Positions 24,457 to 33,342 of a stretch of DNA of 64,000 bases are shown here, one piece after another. Position numbers and translations under genes: made by a program. Source of the stretch: HGM04593 sp045654885 (GTDB taxonomy: Bacteria > Bacteroidota > Bacteroidia > Bacteroidales > Bacteroidaceae); the NCBI GenBank assembly GCA_045654885.1, contig JAZOOF010000049.1, positions 18,113-82,112 on the forward strand, in the 5' to 3' direction. Numbering within the stretch: the stretch's first letter is position 1; each line of letters opens with the position of its first letter. The notes beneath the pieces are model-generated. The model had not been told where the DNA came from, made no database searches, and saw only the letters and a program-made list of their open reading frames with translations.

Positions 24457-26076
24457 ATGAGAAAATGTATCAACATATTTATGGTTATTCTTACAGCAGT
24501 CATGACAGCTTCTTGTCTTGAAGAGGAACATAGAGACCAACTGTATGAAGATGAAATCTACAATAGTGCCGACAATATATATATAAATGCAGTTGCGGTG
24601 CTCTACAACCATATCGGTGGTAGTGACGATAGCGAGGGCTTGCAAGGAACATGTCGAGGTATATATGATTATAACACGCTGACCACCGACGAGGCTATGA
24701 TCCCTATCAGGGGTGGCGACTGGTATGATGGCGGCTTGTGGGAGAATATGTATCAGCACAAATGGAGCCCCAACGACCAACCATTGTACAATACCTGGAA
24801 ATATCTCTACAAAGTAGTTGTGCTGTCGAATAAGTCTTTGCATATGATTGACAAGTATAGTTATTACTTGACCGAAGAGCAGAGGGTCGCATATGAAGCT
24901 GAGGTGCGAGCCATAAGAGCTCTTTTCTACTACTATATAATGGATATGTATGGCAGAGTGCCTATTGTAACGTCATATGATCAGCCGCAGGATGGGGTCG
25001 TGCAAAGCGAGCGTAGCGAAGTGTTCCGCTTTATCGTTGATGAGTTGCAAGAGGTCGTAGGCCAATTACCCGACGAACGTAGCAATAAGATGGGAAACTA
25101 TTACGGTCGTATAACTAAGCCTGTCGTTTATTTTCTATTGGCGAAATTAGCACTGAATGTCGAGATATATTGTGACGACAACTGGACCGATGGTGTATCA
25201 CAAAACGGTAAGGAGATATTTTTTACCGTCGATGGCGTGGTGCTCAATGCTTGGCAGACTTGCATAAGGTATTGCGACAAGCTCGCCGAGGCTGGATATC
25301 AGTTGGAGGGTGATTATAGCTGCAATTTTACCGTTCACAATGAGAACTCCAATGAGAATATATTCACTATTCCTTTGGATAAGAACTTCTATGCTGCACA
25401 ATTCTGGTATCTCTTCCGCTCACGACACTATAATCATGGCGGTGCATTGGGCGGCTCATCCGAGAATGGCACGAGTGCCAATATCTCTACAGTTCTTGCC
25501 TATGGCTATGGAACTGAGCATGTGGATGCTCGCTTTGAAAAGAATTTCTATGCAGGCGCTGTTGTGGTCGATGGAAAGGCCGTTATGATGGATAACGGAA
25601 AACCATTGGAGTATCATCCATTGGAGTTAAGATTGAATCTTACAGGAAGTCCCTATGTAAAGACAGCCGGTGCTCGAATGGCGAAATATGAGGTTGACCG
25701 CACAGCGCATTCCGATGGTCGCCAACCAGATAACGACATCGTGCTCTTCCGCTATGCCGATGCACTATTGATGAAGGCAGAGGCAAAAGTGCGCAATGGC
25801 GAAGATGGCTCGTTTGAGTTGAACGAGGTACGCAGCCGTGTCGGTATGCCATACCGCGAGGCAACGCTTGAAAACATATTGGAAGAACGTTTGTTGGAAT
25901 TGGTATGGGAAGGTTGGAGACGACAGGATATGGTGCGATTTGGTGTATACCACAAGTCATACGACCAGCGCGTTCAGTTGCCCGATGAAGATAACGGATA
26001 TACAACCGTGTTTCCAATCCCACAGAAGAGCATTGACCTTAACCCGAGATTGAAGCAGAACGTTGGATATAAATGA
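24457..26076 (+). CDS. SusD/RagB-type surface nutrient-binding lipoprotein
   Basis: 539 residues. An N-terminal lipoprotein signal (TAVMTASCLEEE, lipidation at the Cys near 20) is followed by SusD-type TPR helices. These include the conserved RAIRALFYYYIMDMYGRVPIV segment and the C-terminal YADALLMKAEAKVRNG and ERLLELVWEGWRRQDMVRFG motifs. It caps the SusC barrel on the cell surface. It lies between susC (12 bp) and a Crp/Fnr gene (11 bp), and the three form an operon. Confidence 0.92.
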   Translation: MRKCINIFMVILTAVMTASCLEEEHRDQLYEDEIYNSADNIYINAVAVLYNHIGGSDDSEGLQGTCRGIYDYNTLTTDEAMIPIRGGDWYDGGLWENMYQHKWSPNDQPLYNTWKYLYKVVVLSNKSLHMIDKYSYYLTEEQRVAYEAEVRAIRALFYYYIMDMYGRVPIVTSYDQPQDGVVQSERSEVFRFIVDELQEVVGQLPDERSNKMGNYYGRITKPVVYFLLAKLALNVEIYCDDNWTDGVSQNGKEIFFTVDGVVLNAWQTCIRYCDKLAEAGYQLEGDYSCNFTVHNENSNENIFTIPLDKNFYAAQFWYLFRSRHYNHGGALGGSSENGTSANISTVLAYGYGTEHVDARFEKNFYAGAVVVDGKAVMMDNGKPLEYHPLELRLNLTGSPYVKTAGARMAKYEVDRTAHSDGRQPDNDIVLFRYADALLMKAEAKVRNGEDGSFELNEVRSRVGMPYREATLENILEERLLELVWEGWRRQDMVRFGVYHKSYDQRVQLPDEDNGYTTVFPIPQKSIDLNPRLKQNVGYK

Positions 26077-26087
26077 ATACATGACTT

Positions 26088-26690
26088 ATGAGTGTACAGT
26101 TTGAAATGGCAAAGCGGATTATTGAAGAAACCTGCCCTAATCGCAAGCTGAAATTGGAGAATATACGCCTTTTTGCTACCATAATCCAACCACATAAATA
26201 TCAGAAAGGTGATATGATACTAAACGAAGGTGATGTGTGCAATTGCATCTATTATATAGAAAAAGGTTTTATAAGGCAGCACTATGTCAAGCACGATAAG
26301 GATGTCACTGAGCATCTGGCTTGTGAGAAAGATGTAGTTTTGTGTATTGATAGTTATTTCAACTGTGAGCCATCCCACCTTAAAATGGAGGCTTTAGAGC
26401 AGAGTGTGCTTTGGGAGATACCTCGTGACATAATGGAGGAGCTTTCCGACACTAATGGTGACATTGCCTATCTGTACCGGCGTTTTTTTGAGAACTCTTT
26501 GATGCTGTCTCAGTTGAAGGCCGATATATTACGATTCGAATCTGCCAACGAACGTTATGCAAGACTGTCGCAACATTTTCCCGAAATAATTAAAAGAGCT
26601 CCGCTCACACTCATTGCCTCATATTTGCAGATGACACTCGAGACACTGAGTCGTGTGCGTGCATCCATTACAAATACCAAAAACAAATAG
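26088..26690 (+). CDS. Crp/Fnr-family transcription regulator
   Basis: 200 residues. The N-terminal cyclic-nucleotide-binding-type barrel has YQKGDMILNEGDVCNCIYYI. The C-terminal helix-turn-helix reads LTLIASYLQMTLETLSRVRA, typical of Bacteroidota Crp/Fnr members. No Cys pattern for an Fe-S cluster is evident, so the signal is unlikely to be oxygen via [4Fe-4S]. It closes the susC-susD operon and is a candidate controller of that operon and of the small-peptide unit on the opposite strand. Confidence 0.88.
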   Translation: MSVQFEMAKRIIEETCPNRKLKLENIRLFATIIQPHKYQKGDMILNEGDVCNCIYYIEKGFIRQHYVKHDKDVTEHLACEKDVVLCIDSYFNCEPSHLKMEALEQSVLWEIPRDIMEELSDTNGDIAYLYRRFFENSLMLSQLKADILRFESANERYARLSQHFPEIIKRAPLTLIASYLQMTLETLSRVRASITNTKNK

Positions 26691-26697
26691 AATAAAA

Positions 26698-26730
26698 ACA
26701 GACAGGCCTTGATGTTTTTGGCCTGTCTGT
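26698..26730. terminator. Terminator between crp/fnr and the CPTGM peptide unit
   Basis: An 11-bp inverted repeat (26698-26708 and 26720-26730), loop 11 nt. The minus strand continues TTTTTATTC, so it is best as the terminator of the minus-strand peptide transcript. It can also stop the plus-strand operon. Confidence 0.75.
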
Positions 26731-26735
26731 CCACT

Positions 26736-26834
26736 TTAACTAACCATAAAATACATTTTCAACAAACTCTTGGATATAGATTCTGTTGCTCTGTCAAGAA
26801 GTCCCAATTCTGAGACATCTTTTATATTTGTCAT
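26736..26834 (-). CDS. Tiny ORF C of the CPTGM peptide unit
   Basis: A 32-codon ORF starting MTNIKDVSELGLLDRATESI. Its ATG overlaps the stop of peptide B as ATGA, a translational-coupling arrangement. The same frame is also open upstream (FTRFIQKRDE), so B and C may once have been one longer ORF broken by a frameshift. No known family. Confidence 0.4.
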   Translation of the reverse strand: MTNIKDVSELGLLDRATESISKSLLKMYFMVS

Positions 26835-26962
26835 TTCGTCTCTTTTCTGTATGAACCGTGTGAATAGAATACAGGAATCATACCGGTTGGACACAAGTAG
26901 TTGATTCTCATATTGCTTTTATTGTTATCGCTCATGTTGCTCCTTTTCATAATCTTTTTCAT
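26831..26962 (-). CDS. CPTGM peptide B (43 residues)
   Basis: A 43-residue ORF starting MKKIMKRSNM and containing INYLCPTGMIP at 20-30. It shares the start MKKI and the INxxCPTGMxP core with peptide A, and the ATG contexts match (aatctttttcat on plus). The single Cys in a fixed motif suggests a modified or secreted peptide, but no leader-type GG site or signal peptide is evident. Confidence 0.55.
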   Translation of the reverse strand: MKKIMKRSNMSDNNKSNMRINYLCPTGMIPVFYSHGSYRKETK

Positions 26963-27027
26963 AACTCAATTATTTATTGGTTAATACTGGATTTGCATGG
27001 TGACTGTTGACTGTTTTTATAATTAAA

Positions 27028-27171
27028 TTAATTCCTATATTCTTTTATTTGATTTTCAACTATCGGGTTCATACCCGTTGGACACCAGAAGTTTATACTG
27101 TCAATATCTCTATTGTGATTCACTGAATGATTTGCAAACACATTATTAAAATACGATACAATCTTTTTCAT
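27028..27171 (-). CDS. CPTGM peptide A (47 residues)
   Basis: A 47-residue ORF starting MKKIVSYFNNVF and containing INFWCPTGMNPIVEN in its second half. It is first in a minus-strand unit behind a Bacteroidota -7 box and shares MKKI and the CPTGM core with peptide B. No family is recognised. The repeated motif in two adjacent ORFs argues that both are translated. Confidence 0.55.
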   Translation of the reverse strand: MKKIVSYFNNVFANHSVNHNRDIDSINFWCPTGMNPIVENQIKEYRN

Positions 27172-27348
27172 ATATATCAAATTTTAAATCCTCGGTTACA
27201 CGAGATGGTTATACTTCTTTTTAATATGACAATTTGTTTCGTTCGTATCAACAATCACCTGTACTTTATATTTAAATTGTCATTTTGTTTACCATGTGGT
27301 TATGGTTTCTTCTGAATTTCAAAAATCCTATTCTTTTGTTTTCCTGTG

Positions 27349-27356
27349 CAAATGTA
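27349..27356 (-). promoter_or_regulatory. -7 box of the CPTGM peptide unit
   Basis: TACATTTG on minus, about 180 bp before peptide A. A TTG about 23 nt further upstream may serve as the -33 element. Confidence 0.5.
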
Positions 27357-27415
27357 TGTCTGTTCTCACTTGTTCACTGCAACAATTGTGTGAAAAAATA
27401 ATTTTTAGCCGAATT

Positions 27416-27433
27416 ATTTGACATTTGTCAAAT
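27416..27433. promoter_or_regulatory. FNR-like palindrome upstream of the peptide promoter
   Basis: ATTTGACATTTGTCAAAT, a dyad with 8-bp arms around TT, contains TTGAC-N4-GTCAA, close to the Crp/Fnr consensus TTGAT-N4-ATCAA. It sits about 60 bp upstream of the peptide -7 box, a usual activator position, and about 725 bp from the end of a Crp/Fnr gene. Confidence 0.5.
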
Positions 27434-27508
27434 GGATGATTGTTTCAAGGCTCTATTCAGGTATTATTGTGTTTTTATATGAATGTAGTGCTGCATGTGA
27501 GAATGTAA

Positions 27509-27555
27509 GCAAACCACCCCCGAAAGTTCATATCAGACTTTCGGGGGTGGTTTGC
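27509..27555 (-). terminator. Terminator after the HAD phosphatase gene
   Basis: A 19-bp inverted repeat (27509-27527 and 27537-27555), GC-rich, 18 bp after the stop of the HAD gene. The T tract is short, but the stem is very stable. Confidence 0.75.
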
Positions 27556-27572
27556 TGTAGTTGATTCTGAAA

Positions 27573-28304
27573 TCACTTTAAATTTTCAAACAGTTTCTCC
27601 CATTCGCTGCATAATGCCTCGATTGATGGGAAGACAAGGTTTGCACCGGCTTGGCTCAATACTTCATCCTTCAATGGGCCTGTGTTGGCCGCAACGGTGA
27701 AAAGACCTGCTGCAACGCCTGCTGTTACGCCAAGTGGGGCGTTCTCTACCACAATCACTTCATTGGGGGCAAAGCCGCCGCGTTCCAAAGCCAAAAGGTA
27801 TGGGTCGGGGTAGGGCTTGCCGCGCTTTACGTGAAAACTGCTGATGACATGACCCTCGGCAAACAATCCGGGAAAGTTGCTCTGTATGCGGTCGAGCAGT
27901 GTAGGGGTGCCGCTGCCTGTTACAATCATTGGGGTGAGGCCACTGGCCTTTACCTTCTGTACCAGTTCGAGAGCGAACGGCATTCGTGGTGTGGGCGGGT
28001 AGGTGTCGAAGATTGCACATTTTGCCTTGCACAGCTCATCGATGAGCTCCTCGGTTGCAGGCTTGCCGAATTGGGCAAGGCTTGCTGTGTTGATGGTGTC
28101 GGCACCGGTGCGGCCCTCGTTCATATATACGTCCTCGCGCGAGAAGTTGAAACCGGCATCGGTCATCACGCGCGACCAGGCATCGGCATGGTAGGGCATG
28201 GAGTCGAACAGCACGCCGTCCATGTCGAACAATACAGCACGCAACTGCAAGGCTTTGTGGCCTTGCAGTTGCTTATAGTTTTCAATAGCTTTTATGTAAT
28301 CCAT
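27573..28304 (-). CDS. HAD-family beta-phosphoglucomutase-like phosphatase
   Basis: 243 residues. The nucleophile motif is FDMDGVLFDSMPYHADAW (DxD), with motif II IVTGSG, a later KRGKPYPDPYL lysine motif and VIVVENAPLGVTAG (metal-binding acid). This is HAD subfamily IA with a helical cap, as in beta-phosphoglucomutase and sugar-phosphate phosphatases. The substrate is probably a hexose phosphate but cannot be fixed. A 100-bp tandem repeat array lies upstream of it. Confidence 0.88.
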   Translation of the reverse strand: MDYIKAIENYKQLQGHKALQLRAVLFDMDGVLFDSMPYHADAWSRVMTDAGFNFSREDVYMNEGRTGADTINTASLAQFGKPATEELIDELCKAKCAIFDTYPPTPRMPFALELVQKVKASGLTPMIVTGSGTPTLLDRIQSNFPGLFAEGHVISSFHVKRGKPYPDPYLLALERGGFAPNEVIVVENAPLGVTAGVAAGLFTVAANTGPLKDEVLSQAGANLVFPSIEALCSEWEKLFENLK

Positions 28305-28391
28305 TAAAGACTGTTTAGTTTCTTTTGTTAATCGTTTTTTTGAGATCCCTCGTCGCTCCGCTTTGTCGGGATGACAAGTGCGTTTGTTTTA

Positions 28392-28988
28392 GATCCTTCG
28401 ACTACGCTCAGGATGACAAGTACGCGTTTAGGATAAGTATATCATACTGTCATTCTGAACGAATGTGAAGAATCTGTGTGCGCTTTTTTTAGATCCTTCG
28501 ACTGCGCTCAGGATGACAAGTACGCGTTTAGGATAAGTATATCATACTGTCATTCTGAACGAATGTGAAGAATCTGTGTGCGCTTTTTTAGATCCTTCGA
28601 CTGCGCTCAGGATGACAAGTACGCGTTTAGGATAAGTATATCATACTGTCATTCTGAACTAATGTGAAGAATCTGTGTGCGCTTGTTTTAGATCCTTCGA
28701 CTGCGCTCAGGATGACAAGTACGCGTTTAGGATGAGTACATCATACTGTCATTCTGAACTAATGTGAAGAATCTGTGTGCGCTTTTTTTAGTTCCTTCGA
28801 CTGCGCTCAGGATGACAAGTACGCGTTTAGGATGAGTACATCATATGTCATTATGAACGAATGTGAAGAATCTGTGTGCGCTTTTTTAGATCCTTCGACT
28901 GCGCTCAGGATGACAAGTACGCGTTTAGGATGAGTACATCATGCTGTCGTTCTGAACGAATGTGAAGAATCTGTGTGCACTTGTTTTC
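28392..28988. repeat. Tandem array of six ~100-bp repeats
   Basis: Units begin gatccttcgactgcgctcagg at about 28392, 28492, 28591, 28691, 28791 and 28889 (period 98-100 bp). Each contains an imperfect hairpin (ATCCT...AGGAT), the string aagtacgcgtttagg, and a second hairpin (cattctgaac ... gaagaatct). Units differ at a few positions. It is not a CRISPR array, because no unique spacers separate the repeats. The array fills the gap between the HAD gene and the 3' end of pgi. Confidence 0.9.
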
Positions 28989-29020
28989 CGTTTTCCGTTT
29001 TAACCTTTCACCTTTTCTTA

Positions 29021-30364
29021 TTACAGTCTTGCGCGGATAGCCTTGCTCTCCTCCTCGTAACCGGGTTTGTCGAGCAGTGCGAACATGTTCTTCTTGTATG
29101 CCTCTACACCAGGCTGGTTGAATGGGTTCACGCCCAATACATAGCCGCTGATACCGCAACCAATCTCGAAGAAATAGAGCAACTGGCCAATGTAGTATGC
29201 GTTGAGCTCGGGGATTGAGATGCGGATGTTGGGCACACCACCGTCAACGTGTGCGAGCTGTGTACCGAGCTCTGCCATCTTGTTCACCTCGTCAACGTGC
29301 TTGCCTGCGAGGAAGTTGAGACCATCGAGGTTCTCCTCGTCGCTTGGAACGGTGAGTGAGCTGTTTGGCTTCTCGATAGAGAGTACTGTCTCGAAGATTG
29401 TGCGCTCACCCTCCTGAATCCACTGACCCATTGAGTGAAGGTCGGTTGTGAAGTCAACAGATGCAGGGAAGATACCCTTGTTCTCCTTGCCCTCGCTCTC
29501 GCCGTAGAGCTGCTTCCACCATTCTGATGTAAAGTGGAGCTTTGGCTGGTAGTTAACGAGGATTTCAATCTTCTTGCCCTCGGCATAGAGCGCGTTACGT
29601 GTAGCTGCGTACATAGCTGCAATGTTCTCCTCGAATGGAACCTCCGGGGCGCAGTTCTTCTCCATGTCCTGTGCACCGTTTACAAGAGCCTCGATGTCGA
29701 AGCCTGCAACTGCGATTGGCAACAGACCTACAGGGGTGAGAATTGAGAAACGGCCACCAACGTTGTCGGGGATGATGAAGCTCTTGTAACCCTCCTTGTT
29801 TGCTGTGATGCGTGCTGCACCCTTGACTGCATCGGTAATGGCAACGATAACCTTGCTTGCCATCTCCTTGCCGCGCTGGTCCTCGCACTGCTTCTTCAAG
29901 AGACGGAATGCAAGCGCTGTCTCGGTTGTTGTACCCGACTTTGAGATGTTGATTACACCGAACTTCTTGTCCTTGAGGTACTCTGTGAGCTCATAGAGGT
30001 AGTCCTCGCTGATGTTGTGGCCTGCAAAGATTACGCGTGGGTTCTTGCTGTCGCCCATGAGTGCAGCAAAGTTGTTGCTCAATGCCTCAATGACTGCGCG
30101 TGCGCCAAGGTAGCTGCCACCGATACCTGCAACAACCACAACCTCACAGTTCTCGCGGAGTGTCTGTGCAGTAGCGTTGATGTCGGCAATGTGCTCCTTT
30201 GTAATTGATGATGGAAGGTGCAACCAGCCGAGGAAGTCGTTGCCTGGGAGTGAACCGTCTTCAAGAGCGGCCTGTGCGCGTTTAACCTGTGGCTCAAGAG
30301 CCATAATCTGCTCACGTGTTACAAAACCTGTAACCTTGTCAATGTTAAGTGTTATATTTTTCAT
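29021..30364 (-). CDS. pgi: Glucose-6-phosphate isomerase
   Basis: Interconverts glucose-6-phosphate and fructose-6-phosphate in glycolysis. 447 residues, the short bacterial form. The motifs GIGGSYLGARAVIEAL, VINISKSGTTTETALAFRLL, GGRFSILTPVGLLP and the C-terminal NPFNQPGVEAYKKNMF are all present. gpsA and lysS lie upstream on the same strand. The 159-bp gap to gpsA contains a GA/CT-rich repeat. Confidence 0.96.
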   Translation of the reverse strand: MKNITLNIDKVTGFVTREQIMALEPQVKRAQAALEDGSLPGNDFLGWLHLPSSITKEHIADINATAQTLRENCEVVVVAGIGGSYLGARAVIEALSNNFAALMGDSKNPRVIFAGHNISEDYLYELTEYLKDKKFGVINISKSGTTTETALAFRLLKKQCEDQRGKEMASKVIVAITDAVKGAARITANKEGYKSFIIPDNVGGRFSILTPVGLLPIAVAGFDIEALVNGAQDMEKNCAPEVPFEENIAAMYAATRNALYAEGKKIEILVNYQPKLHFTSEWWKQLYGESEGKENKGIFPASVDFTTDLHSMGQWIQEGERTIFETVLSIEKPNSSLTVPSDEENLDGLNFLAGKHVDEVNKMAELGTQLAHVDGGVPNIRISIPELNAYYIGQLLYFFEIGCGISGYVLGVNPFNQPGVEAYKKNMFALLDKPGYEEESKAIRARL

Positions 30365-30523
30365 TGTTATTTTTGTTTTTACCCCCTCCGCTTTGCTCGT
30401 CCCTCTAAGTCAGGGGGACAATATTTCGTGTTAAGGGTGTTGTTGTGTTTTGCTCCCCTCCGGTCTTCGACCACCTCCCCTCTACAGAGTGGAGGAGTTT
30501 TATCAGCGAGGAGGATAGTTGGT

Positions 30524-31522
30524 TTATTTGAATGAGTCTGTCAAAAGCTTAATCTCAATCACCGGTGATATGCCCTCGTAGAGTATGTTGTACACTGCAT
30601 CGATGATTGGGGTGTTTATGCGGTAGTGCTCGTTGATCTCCTTTATGCACTTTGCAGCATAGTATCCCTCGGCAATCATCTCCATCTCAATCTGTGCGTT
30701 CTTCACCGAGTAGCCCTTGCCAATCATGCTGCCGAAGACGCGGTTGCGGCTGAACTTTGAGTAGCCTGTCACCAGAAGGTCGCCCATGTACACCGAGTCG
30801 TTGATGGTGCGCTCAATGGGGTGTACAACGTTGAGGAAACGGTTCATCTCAATTGCTGCATTTGACATTAGCACTGCCTGGAAGTTGTCGCCATACTTCA
30901 AGCCACTGCATATGCCGGCTGCAATGGCATATATGTTCTTGAGAACAGAACCGTACTCAATGCCCACAACGTCGTCGCTCACCGATGTCTTTATGAAGCC
31001 GCTGCCAAGTTTCTTTGCAAACTGCTTTGCATGGTCGATGTTTGCACAGCCCACGGTGAGGTACGAAAGGCGCTCGAGCGCAACCTCCTCGGCATGGCAA
31101 GGACCTGCAATGGCGGCAATGTTGTCATATGGCACCTTGTATACCTTGTTGAAATACTCCGATATTATGAGGTTCTCATCGGGCACAATACCCTTTATGG
31201 CATTGACGATGAACTTGTCCTCGAGATTGGCCTTCAACTTCTTGAGGTGGCTCTTGAGGTAGGGCGATGGTGTCACGAACACCAAAATATCGCTCTCCTT
31301 GACAACCTTGTTTATGTCGGAGGAGAAGTTTATTCTGTTCGTGTCGAACTTTACCGAGGAGAGGTAGGCCGGGTTGTGTCCCAGGCGCTTGAAATCCTCG
31401 ATGCGGTCATCGCGTCTAATGTACCAGTTTATGGTCTCGACATTGTTGAGCAGAATTTTGGCAATGGCCGTTGCCCAACTGCCGCCACCCATAATGGCAA
31501 CCTGTTTGTTGGAAAGTTCCAT
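30524..31522 (-). CDS. gpsA: NAD(P)-dependent glycerol-3-phosphate dehydrogenase
   Basis: Makes sn-glycerol-3-phosphate for phospholipid synthesis. 332 residues. N-terminal VAIMGGGSWATAIAKIL binds NAD(P). VFVTPSPYL and AGPCHAEEVA follow, and the C-terminal half is the helical dimerisation domain with GYSVKNAQIEMEMIAEGYYA. It begins 17 bp after lysS, so they are co-transcribed. Confidence 0.93.
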   Translation of the reverse strand: MELSNKQVAIMGGGSWATAIAKILLNNVETINWYIRRDDRIEDFKRLGHNPAYLSSVKFDTNRINFSSDINKVVKESDILVFVTPSPYLKSHLKKLKANLEDKFIVNAIKGIVPDENLIISEYFNKVYKVPYDNIAAIAGPCHAEEVALERLSYLTVGCANIDHAKQFAKKLGSGFIKTSVSDDVVGIEYGSVLKNIYAIAAGICSGLKYGDNFQAVLMSNAAIEMNRFLNVVHPIERTINDSVYMGDLLVTGYSKFSRNRVFGSMIGKGYSVKNAQIEMEMIAEGYYAAKCIKEINEHYRINTPIIDAVYNILYEGISPVIEIKLLTDSFK

Positions 31523-31539
31523 AGTATTATGTTTAAATG

Positions 31540-33267
31540 TTATCCCAGCTTCTCAATCCACGCGGCAACATCGTTTACCGATGGTACTGTGTAGCCCAGC
31601 TTGAACTTCTTGTTGATGCCGCCAATCTCCATCTGTATCTTCTGTGCATTGCCGCCCTTGAGGTCATTTACAAGGTTGTAGCCTGCCTTGTGGAGCACGG
31701 GAACCCACTCCTCGGGAACACCGATTACGGCAAACGCAGCAGCGTTGTCCTTGGGCACCTTCTTCTCGGGGCGCATCTGTGGGAAGAAGAGCACCTCCTG
31801 GATTGTTGTCTGGCCTGTCATGAGCATTGCAAGACGGTCCATACCGATACCCATACCCGATGTAGGAGGCATACCATACTCAAGCGCACGCACGAAGTCC
31901 TTGTCGATGAACATTGCCTCGTCGTCGCCCTTCTCGCTCAGGCGCAGCTGCTCCTGGAAACGCTCGGCCTGGTCAATTGGGTCATTGAGCTCGCTGTATG
32001 CGTTGCAAAGCTCCTTACCGTTAACCATAAGCTCGAAACGCTCGGTGAGGTCGGGGTTGTTGCGGTGGCGCTTGCAGAGTGGTGACATCTCGATGGGGTA
32101 GTCTGTGATGAATGTTGGCTGAATGTAGTTGCCCTCGCAGAACTCGCCGAAAATCTCGTCGATGAGCTTGCCCTTGCCCATTGTCTCGTCAACCTCCATC
32201 TTAAGCTCCTTGCATATTGCAAAAATCTCCTCCTCGCTCTTGCCGTTGAGGTCATAGCCTGTGAACTCCTTGATAGAGTCGAGCATAGTAACGCGGCGGA
32301 ATGGTGCCTTGAAGCTAATGGTGTGCTCGCCAACCTGGACGTCGGTTGTGCCGTTCACGTCGAGTGCAATCTTCTCAAGCATCTGCTCGGTGAAGCACAT
32401 CATCCAGTTGTAGTCCTTGTACGATACATAAATCTCCATACATGTGAACTCCGGGTTGTGTGTGCGGTCCATACCCTCGTTGCGGAAGTTCTTGGAGAAC
32501 TCATATACACCCTCGAAACCACCTACGATAAGGCGCTTGAGGTACAACTCATTTGCGATACGCAAGTAGAGAGGAATATCCAATGCGTTGTGGTGTGTGA
32601 TGAACGGACGTGCAGCCGCACCACCGGGGATTGACTGCAATACAGGTGTCTCAACCTCCATATAGCCACGGCTGTTGAAGAACTCGCGCATTGAGCTGTA
32701 AATCTTGTTGCGCTTGATGAATATCTCCTTTACGTCATCGTTCACAACAAGGTCAACGTAACGCTGGCGGTAGCGCAGTTCGGGGTCCTCGAAACGGTCA
32801 TATGCAACACCGTCCTTGTACTTTACTATTGGCAATGGACGAATACTCTTTGAAAGGAATGTAATCTCGTGAGCGTGTACAGTGATTTCGCCTGTCTGTG
32901 TGCGGAATACTGTACCCTTGACACCGATGAAGTCACCGATGTCGAGCAGGCGCTTGAAGAGCACGTTGTATGTGTCCTTGTTCTCGCCCGGGCAGATGTC
33001 ATCGCGTGTGATGTACACCTGTACGCGGCCTTTAGAGTCCTGCAACTCAATGAATGAAGCCTTACCCATTACACGGCGGCTCATCATGCGGCCTGCGATG
33101 CACACCTTGCGTGGCTCGTCCTCGTCCTTGAATTCGGCTATGATGTCTGTTGAAAAAGCATCTGTAGGGTATTCGGCTGCAGGGTATGGCTCAATACCCA
33201 TGTTGCGCAGTTCGGCAAGTGCCTCGCGGCGTACAATCTCCTGTTCGCTAAGTTCTAGAATGTTCAT
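31540..33267 (-). CDS. lysS: Lysine--tRNA ligase (class II)
   Basis: 575 residues. An N-terminal OB-fold (around 55-150) binds the anticodon. The class II motifs are FRNEGMDRTHNPEFTCMEIY (motif 2) and GMGIGMDRLAMLMT (motif 3). A C-terminal extension of about 70 residues (ending VNDVAAWIEKLG) is longer than in E. coli LysS and is seen in several Bacteroidota. Its function is unknown. Confidence 0.96.
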   Translation of the reverse strand: MNILELSEQEIVRREALAELRNMGIEPYPAAEYPTDAFSTDIIAEFKDEDEPRKVCIAGRMMSRRVMGKASFIELQDSKGRVQVYITRDDICPGENKDTYNVLFKRLLDIGDFIGVKGTVFRTQTGEITVHAHEITFLSKSIRPLPIVKYKDGVAYDRFEDPELRYRQRYVDLVVNDDVKEIFIKRNKIYSSMREFFNSRGYMEVETPVLQSIPGGAAARPFITHHNALDIPLYLRIANELYLKRLIVGGFEGVYEFSKNFRNEGMDRTHNPEFTCMEIYVSYKDYNWMMCFTEQMLEKIALDVNGTTDVQVGEHTISFKAPFRRVTMLDSIKEFTGYDLNGKSEEEIFAICKELKMEVDETMGKGKLIDEIFGEFCEGNYIQPTFITDYPIEMSPLCKRHRNNPDLTERFELMVNGKELCNAYSELNDPIDQAERFQEQLRLSEKGDDEAMFIDKDFVRALEYGMPPTSGMGIGMDRLAMLMTGQTTIQEVLFFPQMRPEKKVPKDNAAAFAVIGVPEEWVPVLHKAGYNLVNDLKGGNAQKIQMEIGGINKKFKLGYTVPSVNDVAAWIEKLG

Positions 33268-33342
33268 TGTTATATTGTTTTTATATTAGTTTCTTTTAAT
33301 GTGGTTCTAAGATACTTCACTTCGTTCAGTATGACATTGGGG

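Noticed and set aside
27127..27315. Plus-strand 62-codon ORF with a CLPCGYG tail
   Set aside because: It overlaps the peptide promoter on the other strand, has no Shine-Dalgarno or -7 box and no conserved start context. It is most likely a shadow.
28392..28988. CRISPR array
   Set aside because: Repeats are joined without unique spacers, each unit is about 100 bp and carries internal hairpins, and no cas gene is near. It is a tandem duplication.
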